Source of the DNA: Hyphomicrobiaceae bacterium
GTDB lineage: Bacteria > Pseudomonadota > Alphaproteobacteria > Rhizobiales > Hyphomicrobiaceae
DNA: 19,857 nt
NCBI GenBank assembly: GCA_017353825.1
Contig: JAFMSC010000026.1
Location: 1-19,857, forward strand
Reading direction: 5' to 3'
Shown here one piece after another: positions 12,482-19,857 of the stretch (position 1 is the first letter of the stretch; each line of letters opens with the position of its first letter). Both the position numbers and the translations under genes were made by a program. The notes below the pieces were generated by a model. It had not been told where the DNA came from. It worked only from the letters and a program-made list of their open reading frames with translations, and searched no databases.

Positions 12482-14128
12482 TCAGGCCCCAGGCCCAGTT
12501 AGCTCCAGCACGGCGCGGGCTGTGTGCTCCCGGCCGTACTCGTCGCGGGCGCGCACAAGAAGGACGTGGGCGCCGGGGACGAGGCCAGCGGGAAGCGCGG
12601 CCTGCCACAGATGTGCGCAGGGCGTCGCCGCCACCCAGGATTTGCGTGGGCTGTCGCCAGCGAACAGCTCGGACACGAGCGGGTCGGGCGCCGTTGCGGG
12701 CGCCATCGCTACCCGCTCTGGCCGGCCCGCCACCTCCAGGGTCACTCGCGTCCTGGGGCCGCCATCGAATACATTGGCCAGGACGCGGCAGCCGACGAGG
12801 GCTTCGTGGGGGACGGTGAGGCCAAGCCGATCACACGCTCCCGGGTCCCTTGCTCTGCGATGCGGACCGTCGATCAAAAGACGCAGCTGGGCCGGCGCCT
12901 TGCCGGCGGCGGGCACGAAGCGCGTCGTGTAGCGGTTGCCTGCAACGGAAAGCACGTGGAAGCCGTTGGGCGTGCCGTCCGAGCTCTCGGCGCAGGGAAT
13001 GCCGCGCGAGTCCGACGGGCCGCTCCACCAGCTGCCGCAGGCGGCCGTGAGAACATGGTGGTGGTGCGGTGCAGCCCCGACGGAGGCGTCTTCGCCATCG
13101 AGGTAGTGGTGTTCCGTGGTGTGCAGGTGCCCGGCGAAGCTCACCGTGTGGCCATACCCCGCGAGGGTCTTGAGCAGCGCGCGCCAGTCGGCAGTCGTGT
13201 CGGCCGGGTTGTCGGGTTCGAGATAACAGACGAGCGGAATGTGCATCGACAGCACGACCAGGTGCTCTCGCGGCACCCTGGTGAGGACGTTGCGGATAAA
13301 CTGGAGCTGCCGCACTCCCAGCGCACCGCGATAGCGGCCCCGGCCCAAGTATTCAACATTGTCGAGAATGAAGAACGTGGCCTGCCCATGCTGGAAGGCA
13401 TACGAACGCGGGCCGAACGTGTGCTTCCAGGTCTCGCGCGAGTGCCGGTCGTCGGGTGCGGCATAGTTGATGTCGTGGTTGCCTGGGCAGTGGTGCCAGG
13501 TGAAGCCCGTGGAGCCCAGGAGGCTGAGGTAGCGCGGATAGAGCGACAGGTCGTCAGCGACCACATCGCCGTGGTTGATACCGAAGGCGGCTCCGCCCAC
13601 GCCCAGCAAGCCGGCCACGATATCGTCGCGCACGTAGCTGAGCTCGGCGAGGCTGTCGGGTTGCGTATCGGATACCAGCAGCGCCTCGAACTCGGGCGCC
13701 TCCTCGTGGCGCATCAACGCGAAATCGATCGAGTGGGGCAGCGCGCCGGTGGGCTCGACCACGGGGAAGCGCAAGCCCGGCTGAGGCGGGCTGCCCTCGG
13801 GCTGATAGAGATAGGAGAATTGGGGCAGGCCCGCCGCGGTGGTGCGCGTCATCCAATGCGCGGGCTTGATGACGAAGACGCTGTCGCCAGGCTCCACCGC
13901 GAGGGCAAAGGCCCCGTCGGGTCCCGTGAGGGCGACATCGCGGCCATTGGATACCATGACGCCCGCGATGCCGCGGTCGCCAGGCCGGCGAGGGCCGGCG
14001 CCACGCTTGTCCTCATAGACCACCCCGCGCGCCACAACGGCATCGCGGGGCAGCGCGCTGGCTGACGCGGCGAGGGCGGAGGCTCCGGCGCCGGCAAGGA
14101 GTTGGCGTCGCGATGGGTGATAGGCCAC
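12482..14128 (-). CDS. TAT-exported calcineurin-like metallophosphoesterase
   Basis: This 548-residue protein begins SRRQLLAGAGASALAASASA (6-25), a twin-arginine (TAT) signal, so it is periplasmic and folded with metals before export. Residues about 33-140 form the N-terminal beta-sandwich of MetallophosN type (GVMVSNGRDVALTGPDGAF). The catalytic core (about 148-345) shows DTQ (154-156), NHGDVV (Asp188), GNHD (216-219), SMHIP (His296) and GHLH (333-336). A C-terminal beta domain ends the protein (MetallophosC type). The first motif is DxQ rather than the canonical DxH. Substrate is probably a phosphomono- or diester scavenged outside the cell. The GTG start at 14128 has AGGGGG in front. It is divergent from the pst operon and its gene end is 26 bases from the convergent cysteine desulfurase. 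Confidence 0.9.
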   Translation of the reverse strand: MAYHPSRRQLLAGAGASALAASASALPRDAVVARGVVYEDKRGAGPRRPGDRGIAGVMVSNGRDVALTGPDGAFALAVEPGDSVFVIKPAHWMTRTTAAGLPQFSYLYQPEGSPPQPGLRFPVVEPTGALPHSIDFALMRHEEAPEFEALLVSDTQPDSLAELSYVRDDIVAGLLGVGGAAFGINHGDVVADDLSLYPRYLSLLGSTGFTWHHCPGNHDINYAAPDDRHSRETWKHTFGPRSYAFQHGQATFFILDNVEYLGRGRYRGALGVRQLQFIRNVLTRVPREHLVVLSMHIPLVCYLEPDNPADTTADWRALLKTLAGYGHTVSFAGHLHTTEHHYLDGEDASVGAAPHHHHVLTAACGSWWSGPSDSRGIPCAESSDGTPNGFHVLSVAGNRYTTRFVPAAGKAPAQLRLLIDGPHRRARDPGACDRLGLTVPHEALVGCRVLANVFDGGPRTRVTLEVAGRPERVAMAPATAPDPLVSELFAGDSPRKSWVAATPCAHLWQAALPAGLVPGAHVLLVRARDEYGREHTARAVLELTGPGA

Positions 14129-14520
14129 GCGGCCCCCTGCTGTGGCTTCTCCGAATCGCTGCAGACGCTAAGCGGTCCCGATGACCGCTGCGCTACATTG
14201 CGATGTTGCTTGCGTGACAACCCGGCGGGGGTGCGGCGCGTTCCCCGATCAACGGCCGGTGAACACTGCGTGATGGGGAGCTGCTGTCACACGCACCTTA
14301 CATTGATGGGATTAGCGTCCAACATGCCGGTCTTTCACCGGTGCCGCGGCCGCACCCGCCGGTGGCCGGCGCCTCAGCGAGCGTGAGTAAAACCATTATA
14401 AAACAAATGTTTAACTTGTCGCACGCCTGTAACGCGGGGCTGTTAGAAGGCGCGGCATCGATGCCGTATTTGGCGTCGTCGGGCGGCCAGACGTGCTGCC
14501 GATCATATGGGAGAACCAGC
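14129..14520. other. 392-base divergent intergenic region (phosphoesterase / pst)
   Basis: This stretch separates the phosphoesterase from pstS. Besides the Pho box at 14416-14433 it holds isolated half-sites: CTGTCAC at 14284-14290 on the plus strand, and TTGTCAC on the minus strand (14214-14220). An AT-rich patch at 14393-14415 stands just before the Pho box. No gene is recognised. Confidence 0.5.
14416..14449 (+). promoter_or_regulatory. Candidate Pho box and -10 of the pst operon
   Basis: TTGTCGC (14416-14422) and CTGTAAC (14427-14433) are repeated with 11-base periodicity, the layout of PhoB sites (two 7-mers like CTGTCAT, 4 bases apart). A -10-like TAGAAG (14444-14449) follows 10 bases later, as at activator-dependent pst promoters lacking a -35. 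The transcript would have a leader of about 65 bases to the GTG of pstS. Half-site matches are imperfect. Confidence 0.5.
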
Positions 14521-15546
14521 GTGAACATCAGGTCCATTGTCCGCTCGATGGCCGCAGCGGCGGTCCTCGTGGGCGGCGCGACTATTGCTCTTGCGGCGGA
14601 TATTTCCGGCGCTGGCGCGACCTTCCCCTATCCGATCTATGCCAAGTGGGCGGACGCCTACAAGAAGGAGACCGGGACGGGCCTCAACTACCAGTCCATC
14701 GGCTCGGGCGGGGGCATCAAACAGATCCAGAACAAGACGGTGACCTTCGGGGCGAGTGACGCGCCCCTCAAGGGCGAGGAACTCGCCAAGTGGGGTCTCG
14801 TGCAGTTCCCCATGGTGATGGGCGGCATCGTGCCGGTCGTGAACCTCGACGGCGTCAAGGCCGGGGACCTCGTCCTCGACGGTCCGACGCTTGCCAAGAT
14901 CTTCCTCGGCGAGATCAAGAGCTGGGACGACCCGGCCATCAAGAAGCTGAACCCGAACGTCAAGCTGCCGAGCCAGCCCATCGCCGTGGTGCACCGCTCT
15001 GACGGGTCGGGCACCACCTATAACTTCGCCTACTACCTGGCCGATGTCAGCGCCGACTGGAAGAGCAAGGTCGGGGTGAACACTTCGGTCGAGTGGCCCG
15101 TCGGCATTGGCGCCAAGGGCAACGAAGGCGTGGCCAACAACGTTGGCCAGACCAAGGGTTCGATCGGCTATGTCGAGTACGCCTACGCCCTGCAGAACAA
15201 GCTCACCTACACGAAGATGATCAACAAGGCGGGCAAGACCGTTGCGCCCACCTCGGAGAACTTTCAGGCCGCGGCGGCTAATGCCGACTGGAAGTCGCAG
15301 CCGGGCTACGGGGTGATCCTCGGCAACCAGCCGGGCGACACCTCCTGGCCGATGACGGCGGCAACCTGGATCCTGATGTACAAGGAGCCGCAGGATAAGG
15401 CCGCGTCGGCCGAAGCGCTCAAGTTCTTTGGGTGGGCCTACAAGAACGGCGGCAAGATGGCCGAGGGACTAGACTACGTCCCGATGCCGGCGAACGTCGT
15501 CGCCGACATCGAGAAGACATGGGCCGCCGACATTAAGACGAAGTGA
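14521..15546 (+). CDS. pstS: Phosphate ABC transporter substrate-binding protein PstS
   Basis: This 341-residue periplasmic phosphate-binding protein delivers phosphate to PstCA. The signal peptide is MNIRSIVRSMAAAAVLVGGA then TIALA-A, cleaved near residue 25. The mature protein begins DISGAGATFPYPIYAKW, the classic PstS start with the phosphate-contacting Gly-Ala-Thr-Phe loop. Further ligand loops are FGASDAPL and VHRSDGSGTTYNF. The C-terminus has FFGWAYKNGGKMAEGLDYVP. The GTG at 14521 is chosen: GGGAG at 14509-14513 precedes it and the signal peptide begins exactly there, while a longer frame from an upstream ATG has no such features. It is the first gene of the operon and likely the most expressed, given the hairpin that follows it. 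Confidence 0.96.
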   Translation: MNIRSIVRSMAAAAVLVGGATIALAADISGAGATFPYPIYAKWADAYKKETGTGLNYQSIGSGGGIKQIQNKTVTFGASDAPLKGEELAKWGLVQFPMVMGGIVPVVNLDGVKAGDLVLDGPTLAKIFLGEIKSWDDPAIKKLNPNVKLPSQPIAVVHRSDGSGTTYNFAYYLADVSADWKSKVGVNTSVEWPVGIGAKGNEGVANNVGQTKGSIGYVEYAYALQNKLTYTKMINKAGKTVAPTSENFQAAAANADWKSQPGYGVILGNQPGDTSWPMTAATWILMYKEPQDKAASAEALKFFGWAYKNGGKMAEGLDYVPMPANVVADIEKTWAADIKTK

Positions 15547-15558
15547 TCGACGGCATCG

Positions 15559-15585
15559 GCGAAAGGCGCCCAAAGCGCCTTTCGC
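15559..15585 (+). terminator. Strong hairpin between pstS and pstC
   Basis: GCGAAAGGCGC (15559-15569) pairs perfectly with GCGCCTTTCGC (15575-15585) around CCAAA, starting 12 bases after the pstS stop. No T-run follows, so it is unlikely to stop all transcription. Its position fits a partial attenuator or an RNA-end protector giving more PstS than permease. Confidence 0.65.
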
Positions 15586-15726
15586 AGCCGTTGCGCCTGA
15601 CGCCGGGGCGAGCGGCGATCGGGCGCCGCAGCATTGGCACAGACGGAATCGTCAGAACAGCATCGTCACGGAATCTGGGGTGTAATCACAGCGTTTTCCG
15701 CGCCGGACGGGCGAACGCAGGATCAG

Positions 15727-16716
15727 ATGACCGATATTGCCTTGCAAGACGGCCCAGAGATCGCGGCACTCCCGGCGCGCGCCAGAGTGTTGCGGCGGCT
15801 GCGCCTCGGCGACGCGACGTTTTACGCCCTGACACAGGCGGCGGCCATCGCGGTGCTCGCGCTGCTCGGCGGCGTCATCATAGCCCTGCTGCTGGGCGCG
15901 ATGCCGGCACTCAGCAAGTTCGGCTTCGACTTCGTCACCACCGAGAGGTGGAACCCCGTCACCGAGGTCTTCGGCGCCATCGCGCCGATCTACGGCACCA
16001 TTGTCACGTCGATCATCGCCATGCTGATCGCGGTGCCGATCGGGCTGATGATCGCCCTGTTCCTGACCGAGCTGTGTCCGATCCCCCTGCGCCGGCCGAT
16101 CGGCATCACCATCGAGCTGCTGGCCGGCATCCCCAGCATCATCTATGGCATCTGGGGCCTGTTCGTGTTCGCTCCCTTCCTGCAGCAGTACGTGCAGCCG
16201 GCGCTCATCAACACCCTCGGCGGCCTGCCCGGCCTGTCAGTGCTGTTCGCCGGGCCGCCCTACGGCATCGGCGTGCTGACGGCCGCGCTGATTCTGGCCA
16301 TCATGGTGCTGCCGTTCATCACCTCCATCTCGCGTGACGTGTTCGAGGCGGTGCCGCCGTTCCTCAAGGAGGCGGCATTCGGCCTCGGCTGCACGACCTG
16401 GGAGGTGTTTCGCAACGTCGTGGTGCCCTATACGCGGGTCGGCGTCATCGGTGGTGTGATGTTGGCGCTCGGTCGCGCGCTGGGCGAGACTATGGCGGTC
16501 ACATTTGTGATCGGCAACGCACACCGCATTTCCAGTTCGCTTCTTGCGCCAGGCACCACGATCTCCGCCACCATCGCCAACGAGTTCACCGAGGCGGTCG
16601 GCGACATCTACACCTCCGCCCTAATCGCCCTCGGCCTTATCCTGTTCGTCATCACCTTCATCGTGCTCGCCGCGGCCCGCTACATGCTGCTGCGCATCGA
16701 GCGCCGCATCGGATAG
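15727..16716 (+). CDS. pstC: Phosphate ABC transporter permease PstC
   Basis: This 329-residue inner-membrane permease subunit forms the phosphate channel with PstA. It shows about six membrane segments (for example AAAIAVLALLGGVIIALLLG and TSIIAMLIAVPIGLMIALFL), the PstC landmark FGFDFVTTERWNPV, GIPSIIYGIWGLFVFAPF, and the cytoplasmic coupling loop LKEAAFGLGCTTWEVFRNVV, then GRALGETMAVTFVIGN. ATG 15727 has AGGA 4 bases ahead and gives a normal short cytoplasmic N-terminus; a TTG at 15634 would add 31 residues of no family likeness. It is separated from pstS by about 180 bases that hold the hairpin, and lies 6 bases before pstA. Confidence 0.95.
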   Translation: MTDIALQDGPEIAALPARARVLRRLRLGDATFYALTQAAAIAVLALLGGVIIALLLGAMPALSKFGFDFVTTERWNPVTEVFGAIAPIYGTIVTSIIAMLIAVPIGLMIALFLTELCPIPLRRPIGITIELLAGIPSIIYGIWGLFVFAPFLQQYVQPALINTLGGLPGLSVLFAGPPYGIGVLTAALILAIMVLPFITSISRDVFEAVPPFLKEAAFGLGCTTWEVFRNVVVPYTRVGVIGGVMLALGRALGETMAVTFVIGNAHRISSSLLAPGTTISATIANEFTEAVGDIYTSALIALGLILFVITFIVLAAARYMLLRIERRIG

Positions 16717-16722
16717 GCCGCC

Positions 16723-17598
16723 ATGGTTCAGACGGTCAAGACCACCGCGACCACCGCCCGAACCCCGCTCTACGCCGGCCGGCGGCGCCGTAACGCGATG
16801 ATGATCGTGCTCGCGTGGTTCGCGGCACTGTTTGGCATGGCATGGCTGGCGCTGATCCTGGGTGCCCTGCTCTGGGAAGGACTGAGCGGCGTCTCACTCA
16901 GGGCCTTTACCGAGATGACGCCACCGCCAGGCTCCGGCGGCGGCCTGCTCAACCCGATCGTCGGCAGCCTGATCCTGACCGGGCTGGGGGTGGCCATCGG
17001 CACGCCGATCGGCATCCTCGCCGGCACCTACATGGCCGAGTACGGGCGCTACAACAAGCTCACCAGCGTGGTGCGCTTCATCAATGACATCCTGCTCAGC
17101 GCGCCGTCGATCGTGGTCGGGCTGTTCGTCTACGAGATCCTGGTGCGGCCGATGGGCCACTTCTCGGGGATAGCCGGCGCCGTGGCGCTCGCCATCATCG
17201 TCATCCCCGTGGTGGTGCGCACCACCGAGGACATGCTGCTGCTCGTCCCCAACACGCTGCGGGAGGCAGCAGCCGCTCTGGGACTGCCGCGCGCCTACGT
17301 CGTGCATCGCATCGCGTACGGTGCGGCGCGCGCGGGTATCGTCACCGGCATCCTGCTCGCCATTGCCCGCATCAGCGGGGAGACGGCGCCGCTATTGTTT
17401 ACTGCCCTCAATAACCAGTTTTGGAGCACCAACCTTAACGCCCCGATGGCGAGCTTGCCCGCCGTCATTTTCCAGTTTGCCCTTTCTCCCTATAACGACT
17501 GGCAGCGGCTCGCCTGGACCGGCGCTCTCCTCATCACCTTGGCAGTGCTCGCGCTCAGCATCATCGCGCGCGCCCTTTCATCGTCGGATAAGAACTGA
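16723..17598 (+). CDS. pstA: Phosphate ABC transporter permease PstA
   Basis: This 291-residue partner permease of PstC has hydrophobic helices beginning at about 25 (IVLAWFAALFGMAWLALILG), GGGLLNPIVGSLILTGLGVA, IGTPIGILAGTYMAEYGRYN, DILLSAPSIVVGLFVYEILV, the coupling loop TLREAAAALGLPRAYVVHRI, and ISGETAPLLFTALNNQFW, which is typical of PstA. It begins 6 bases after pstC and overlaps the pstB ATG by one base (TGATG), indicating translational coupling. Confidence 0.95.
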   Translation: MVQTVKTTATTARTPLYAGRRRRNAMMIVLAWFAALFGMAWLALILGALLWEGLSGVSLRAFTEMTPPPGSGGGLLNPIVGSLILTGLGVAIGTPIGILAGTYMAEYGRYNKLTSVVRFINDILLSAPSIVVGLFVYEILVRPMGHFSGIAGAVALAIIVIPVVVRTTEDMLLLVPNTLREAAAALGLPRAYVVHRIAYGAARAGIVTGILLAIARISGETAPLLFTALNNQFWSTNLNAPMASLPAVIFQFALSPYNDWQRLAWTGALLITLAVLALSIIARALSSSDKN

Positions 17599-18425
17599 TG
17601 AACGTCATAACCGAACACGCCCAGACCACCGTTCCAGCCGTCGCCAACAAGCCGCTCGATACCGCGCAGCTGGAACCGAAGATCGCCATCCGGCACCTCA
17701 ACTTCTATTACGGCGACGCCCGCGCCCTCAAGGACATCAGCCTGACGCTGTACAAGAACACCGTGACGGCCTTCATCGGCCCGTCGGGCTGCGGCAAGTC
17801 AACGCTCTTGCGTGTACTGAACCGCATGTACGACCTCTACCCCAACCAGCACTCCGAGGGCGAGGTCATCTTCGACGGCGACAATATCCTGGCTCCGAAG
17901 CAGGACTTAAATCTCCTGCGCGCGCGCATCGGCATGGTGTTCCAGAAGCCGACGCCATTTCCCATGTCGATCTTCGAGAACATTGCCTTCGGCGTCCGAC
18001 TTTACGAGAAGCTGCCGAACTCCGAGCTGGAGTATCGCGTCGAACACGCCCTGCGCCGCGCGGCCCTGTGGGACGAGGTGAAGGACAAGCTCAAGGCGAA
18101 CGGCCTTAGCCTATCCGGTGGCCAGCAGCAGCGCCTGTGCATTGCCCGCACGGTGGCGGTGAAGCCCGAGGTGATCCTGTTCGACGAGCCTTGCTCGGCG
18201 CTCGACCCCATCTCTACCGCCAAGATCGAGGAGCTGATCGACGAACTGAAGGCCGACTACACGATCATCATCGTGACCCACAACATGCAGCAGGCCGCGC
18301 GGGTGTCCGACTTCACCGCTTTCATGTATCTGGGTCAGCTGGTGGAGTCGGGAAGCACTCAGAAGATTTTCACCTCGCCCGGCGACCAGCGCACGCAGGA
18401 CTACATAACGGGGCGGTTCGGGTGA
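17598..18425 (+). CDS. pstB: Phosphate ABC transporter ATPase PstB
   Basis: This 275-residue cytoplasmic ATPase energises PstCA. Motifs are Walker A GPSGCGKST (61-69), Q-loop VFQKPTPFPMSIFENIAFGV (Gln116; KPTPFPMSI is the PstB signature), ABC signature LSGGQ (172-176), Walker B VILFDEP (192-198), D-loop SALDP, and H-loop His228 (VTHNMQQAARVSD). The first 28 residues are a non-conserved extension before the first strand. It overlaps pstA by one base and ends 68 bases before phoU. Confidence 0.97.
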   Translation: MNVITEHAQTTVPAVANKPLDTAQLEPKIAIRHLNFYYGDARALKDISLTLYKNTVTAFIGPSGCGKSTLLRVLNRMYDLYPNQHSEGEVIFDGDNILAPKQDLNLLRARIGMVFQKPTPFPMSIFENIAFGVRLYEKLPNSELEYRVEHALRRAALWDEVKDKLKANGLSLSGGQQQRLCIARTVAVKPEVILFDEPCSALDPISTAKIEELIDELKADYTIIIVTHNMQQAARVSDFTAFMYLGQLVESGSTQKIFTSPGDQRTQDYITGRFG

Positions 18426-18493
18426 GCATCATTTCGCGCTTGATGCTCCGCAGGGCCGCCAAGCACCCCCACCAGGGAGGCAATATTCCAGCC

Positions 18494-19237
18494 ATGATCC
18501 AAGATCCCAACGCCGGACACGCGCACACCGTTGCCTCCTTCGATACAGACCTGAAGGTGCTGGACGATATGGTGGCTGACATGGGAACGCGGGCCGGCCG
18601 CGCACTTACCGAAGCCACGCGCGCTCTCATGGACCGCGACATCCAGCTGGCCCAGCAGGTGATCGCCTCCGACCGCAGCCTCGACCTACTGCAGCACGAG
18701 CTCGAGGAGAAGGCCGTTGCGACCATCGCCCGGCGCCAGCCGATGGCGGTGGACCTGCGCGAAATCGTGTCGGCCATGCGCATCGCCGGCGACCTGGAAC
18801 GCGTCGGCGACCTTGCCAAGAACGTGGCCAAACGTGTCGTAGCCATCGGCGAGCAGCCCTCGCCCCTCAACCTGGCCACGGGGCTGAGCACCCTGTCGGA
18901 GCGCGTGAATCAGCAGCTGACCGCGGTGCTTAAGGCCTACGCCGCCCGCAACGACAAAGCGGCGCTTGAGGTATGGCGTGCTGACGGGGCCATCGACGGC
19001 CTATTCACCTCGCTGTTTCGCGAGCTCCTCACCTACATGATGGAGGACCCGCGCAGCATCGGCTACTGCACGCACCTCCTGTTCTGCGCCAAGAACCTGG
19101 AGCGCGTGGGCGACCACGCCACCAACATCGCCGAGACCGCGCATTACGTGATCACCGGCGAGGCGTTGATCGCCGAGCGCCCGAAGGGAGATGAGTCGAG
19201 CGCCATCGAGCCGAGTTTGCGTCCCCCGCAAACCTGA
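18494..19237 (+). CDS. phoU: Phosphate signalling protein PhoU
   Basis: This 247-residue all-helical protein has two three-helix-bundle repeats, each with the metal-binding ExxxD pattern: DLERVGDLAKNVAKRV in the first and NLERVGDHATNIAETA in the second. The start MIQDPNAGHAHTVASFDTDL resembles the family opening (HTVxxFDxxL). PhoU links PstB to the sensor kinase PhoR and represses the Pho regulon when phosphate is plentiful. GGGAGG (18475-18480) lies 13 bases before the ATG, a little far. It is followed after 17 bases by phoB in the same operon. Confidence 0.96.
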   Translation: MIQDPNAGHAHTVASFDTDLKVLDDMVADMGTRAGRALTEATRALMDRDIQLAQQVIASDRSLDLLQHELEEKAVATIARRQPMAVDLREIVSAMRIAGDLERVGDLAKNVAKRVVAIGEQPSPLNLATGLSTLSERVNQQLTAVLKAYAARNDKAALEVWRADGAIDGLFTSLFRELLTYMMEDPRSIGYCTHLLFCAKNLERVGDHATNIAETAHYVITGEALIAERPKGDESSAIEPSLRPPQT

Positions 19238-19254
19238 GGGAGCCGCTGACACCC

Positions 19255-19857
19255 ATGCCACCGCGCCTGATGATCGTGGAGGACGACGAGCCGCTCGTCG
19301 AGCTTCTGCGCTACAACTTCGAGGCCGCCGGCTACGCGGTCGAGACCATCATGCACGGCGACGAGGCCGAGACACGCCTGCGCGAGACCGTGCCCGACCT
19401 CCTCATCCTCGACTGGATGCTGCCGGGGCTTTCCGGCATCGAGCTGTGCCGGCGCCTGCGCCAGAAGCCCGCCACGCAGGGCTTGCCGCTCATCATGCTG
19501 ACCGCGCGCGGCGAGGAGGCCGACCGCGTGCGAGGCTTTGAAACCGGCGCCGACGACTACGTCGTGAAGCCGTTCTCCGTGAGCGAGCTCCTGGCGCGCG
19601 CCAACAGCCTGTTGCGGCGCGCGGAGCCGCAGCTGATGGCTGAAGTGATCTCGGTGGGCGACATCGAGCTCGACCGCAGTGCCATGATCGTCAAGCGCCG
19701 TGGCACCGTCGTACATCTAGGACCTACGGACTACCGCCTGCTGGAGTTTCTGATGCGCTCCCCCGGCCGCGTGTTCTCCCGCGAGCAGCTTCTGAACAAC
19801 GTCTGGGGCCACGATGTCTATATCGACGACCGCACCGTCGACGTACACATCGGCCGT
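19255..19857 (+). CDS. phoB: Phosphate regulon response regulator PhoB, 3' end missing
   Basis: The frame is open to the window edge; 201 of roughly 230 expected residues are visible. The receiver domain (1-120) has acidic pocket Asp10-Asp11, phospho-acceptor Asp53 (LILDWMLPG), Thr83 (IMLTAR) and Lys105 (VVKPF), all intact. The OmpR/PhoB winged-helix domain follows: VGDIELDRSAMIVKRRG, then LGPTDYRLLEFLMRSPGRVF (hallmark of PhoB), SREQLLNNVWGHDVYIDD, and the start of the recognition helix RTVDVHIGR. GAGGGAG (19236-19242) precedes the ATG by 12 bases. It would bind the Pho box upstream of pstS, closing an autoregulatory loop. No phoR is present upstream; it may follow. Confidence 0.96.
   Translation, partial: MPPRLMIVEDDEPLVELLRYNFEAAGYAVETIMHGDEAETRLRETVPDLLILDWMLPGLSGIELCRRLRQKPATQGLPLIMLTARGEEADRVRGFETGADDYVVKPFSVSELLARANSLLRRAEPQLMAEVISVGDIELDRSAMIVKRRGTVVHLGPTDYRLLEFLMRSPGRVFSREQLLNNVWGHDVYIDDRTVDVHIGR

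Noticed and set aside
12524..14065. 513-codon plus-strand open frame opposite the phosphoesterase
   Set aside because: Ala/Arg/Gly/Val-rich antisense; all metal motifs are on the minus strand.

Overview
The window is GC-rich DNA of about 65-70% by eye. It reads as a chromosome segment of an alphaproteobacterium, probably Hyphomicrobiales or a close relative. This rests on the style of the PstS, PstC, PstA, PstB, PhoU and PhoB proteins and their order, and on codon usage; genus is not resolved. No tRNA, rRNA, CRISPR array or intact transposase gene was seen.

Region 1 (1-2472) is the most interesting part. A 3' fragment of a winged-helix/SWIM zinc-finger gene is followed after 4 bases by a 167-base structured non-coding block, then by a retron-type reverse transcriptase with NAxxH, YADD and VTG motifs. 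The block has the layout of a retron msr-msd: an a1/a2 inverted repeat enclosing two short hairpins and one long imperfect hairpin. Together these match a type XIII retron (ARM-repeat protein + WH-SWIM protein + RT), with the ARM gene expected just upstream of the window. The RT also carries a hydrophobic N-terminus, and a hairpin covers its start codon.

Region 2 (2473-4884) holds a secreted DUF3617 protein and a convergent CYTH-CHAD protein, which binds polyphosphate or hydrolyses triphosphate.

Region 3 (about 4885-9340) looks like an eroded accessory island. It has broken genes (a SMI1/KNR4 protein with three frameshifts, a 5'-truncated and frameshifted methyltransferase, and an unknown protein broken by a visible 10-bp tandem duplication), two apparently intact enzyme genes (an aminoglycoside-phosphotransferase-like protein with an altered Brenner motif, and a GNAT acetyltransferase), and long non-coding stretches with several perfect palindromes.

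Region 4 (9341-12455) is a possible sulfur/membrane module. It contains an ArsR-type repressor fused to a rhodanese domain, a divergent sterol-desaturase-family membrane hydroxylase with a shared AT-rich palindromic operator between them, and a NifS-like cysteine desulfurase.

Region 5 (12482-19857) is phosphate acquisition. A TAT-exported calcineurin-like phosphoesterase diverges from a pstS-pstC-pstA-pstB-phoU-phoB operon. The operon has a candidate Pho box and -10 upstream of pstS, and a strong hairpin after pstS that could set pstS expression above the permease genes. PhoB runs off the window end. phoR is not present between the phosphoesterase and phoB.
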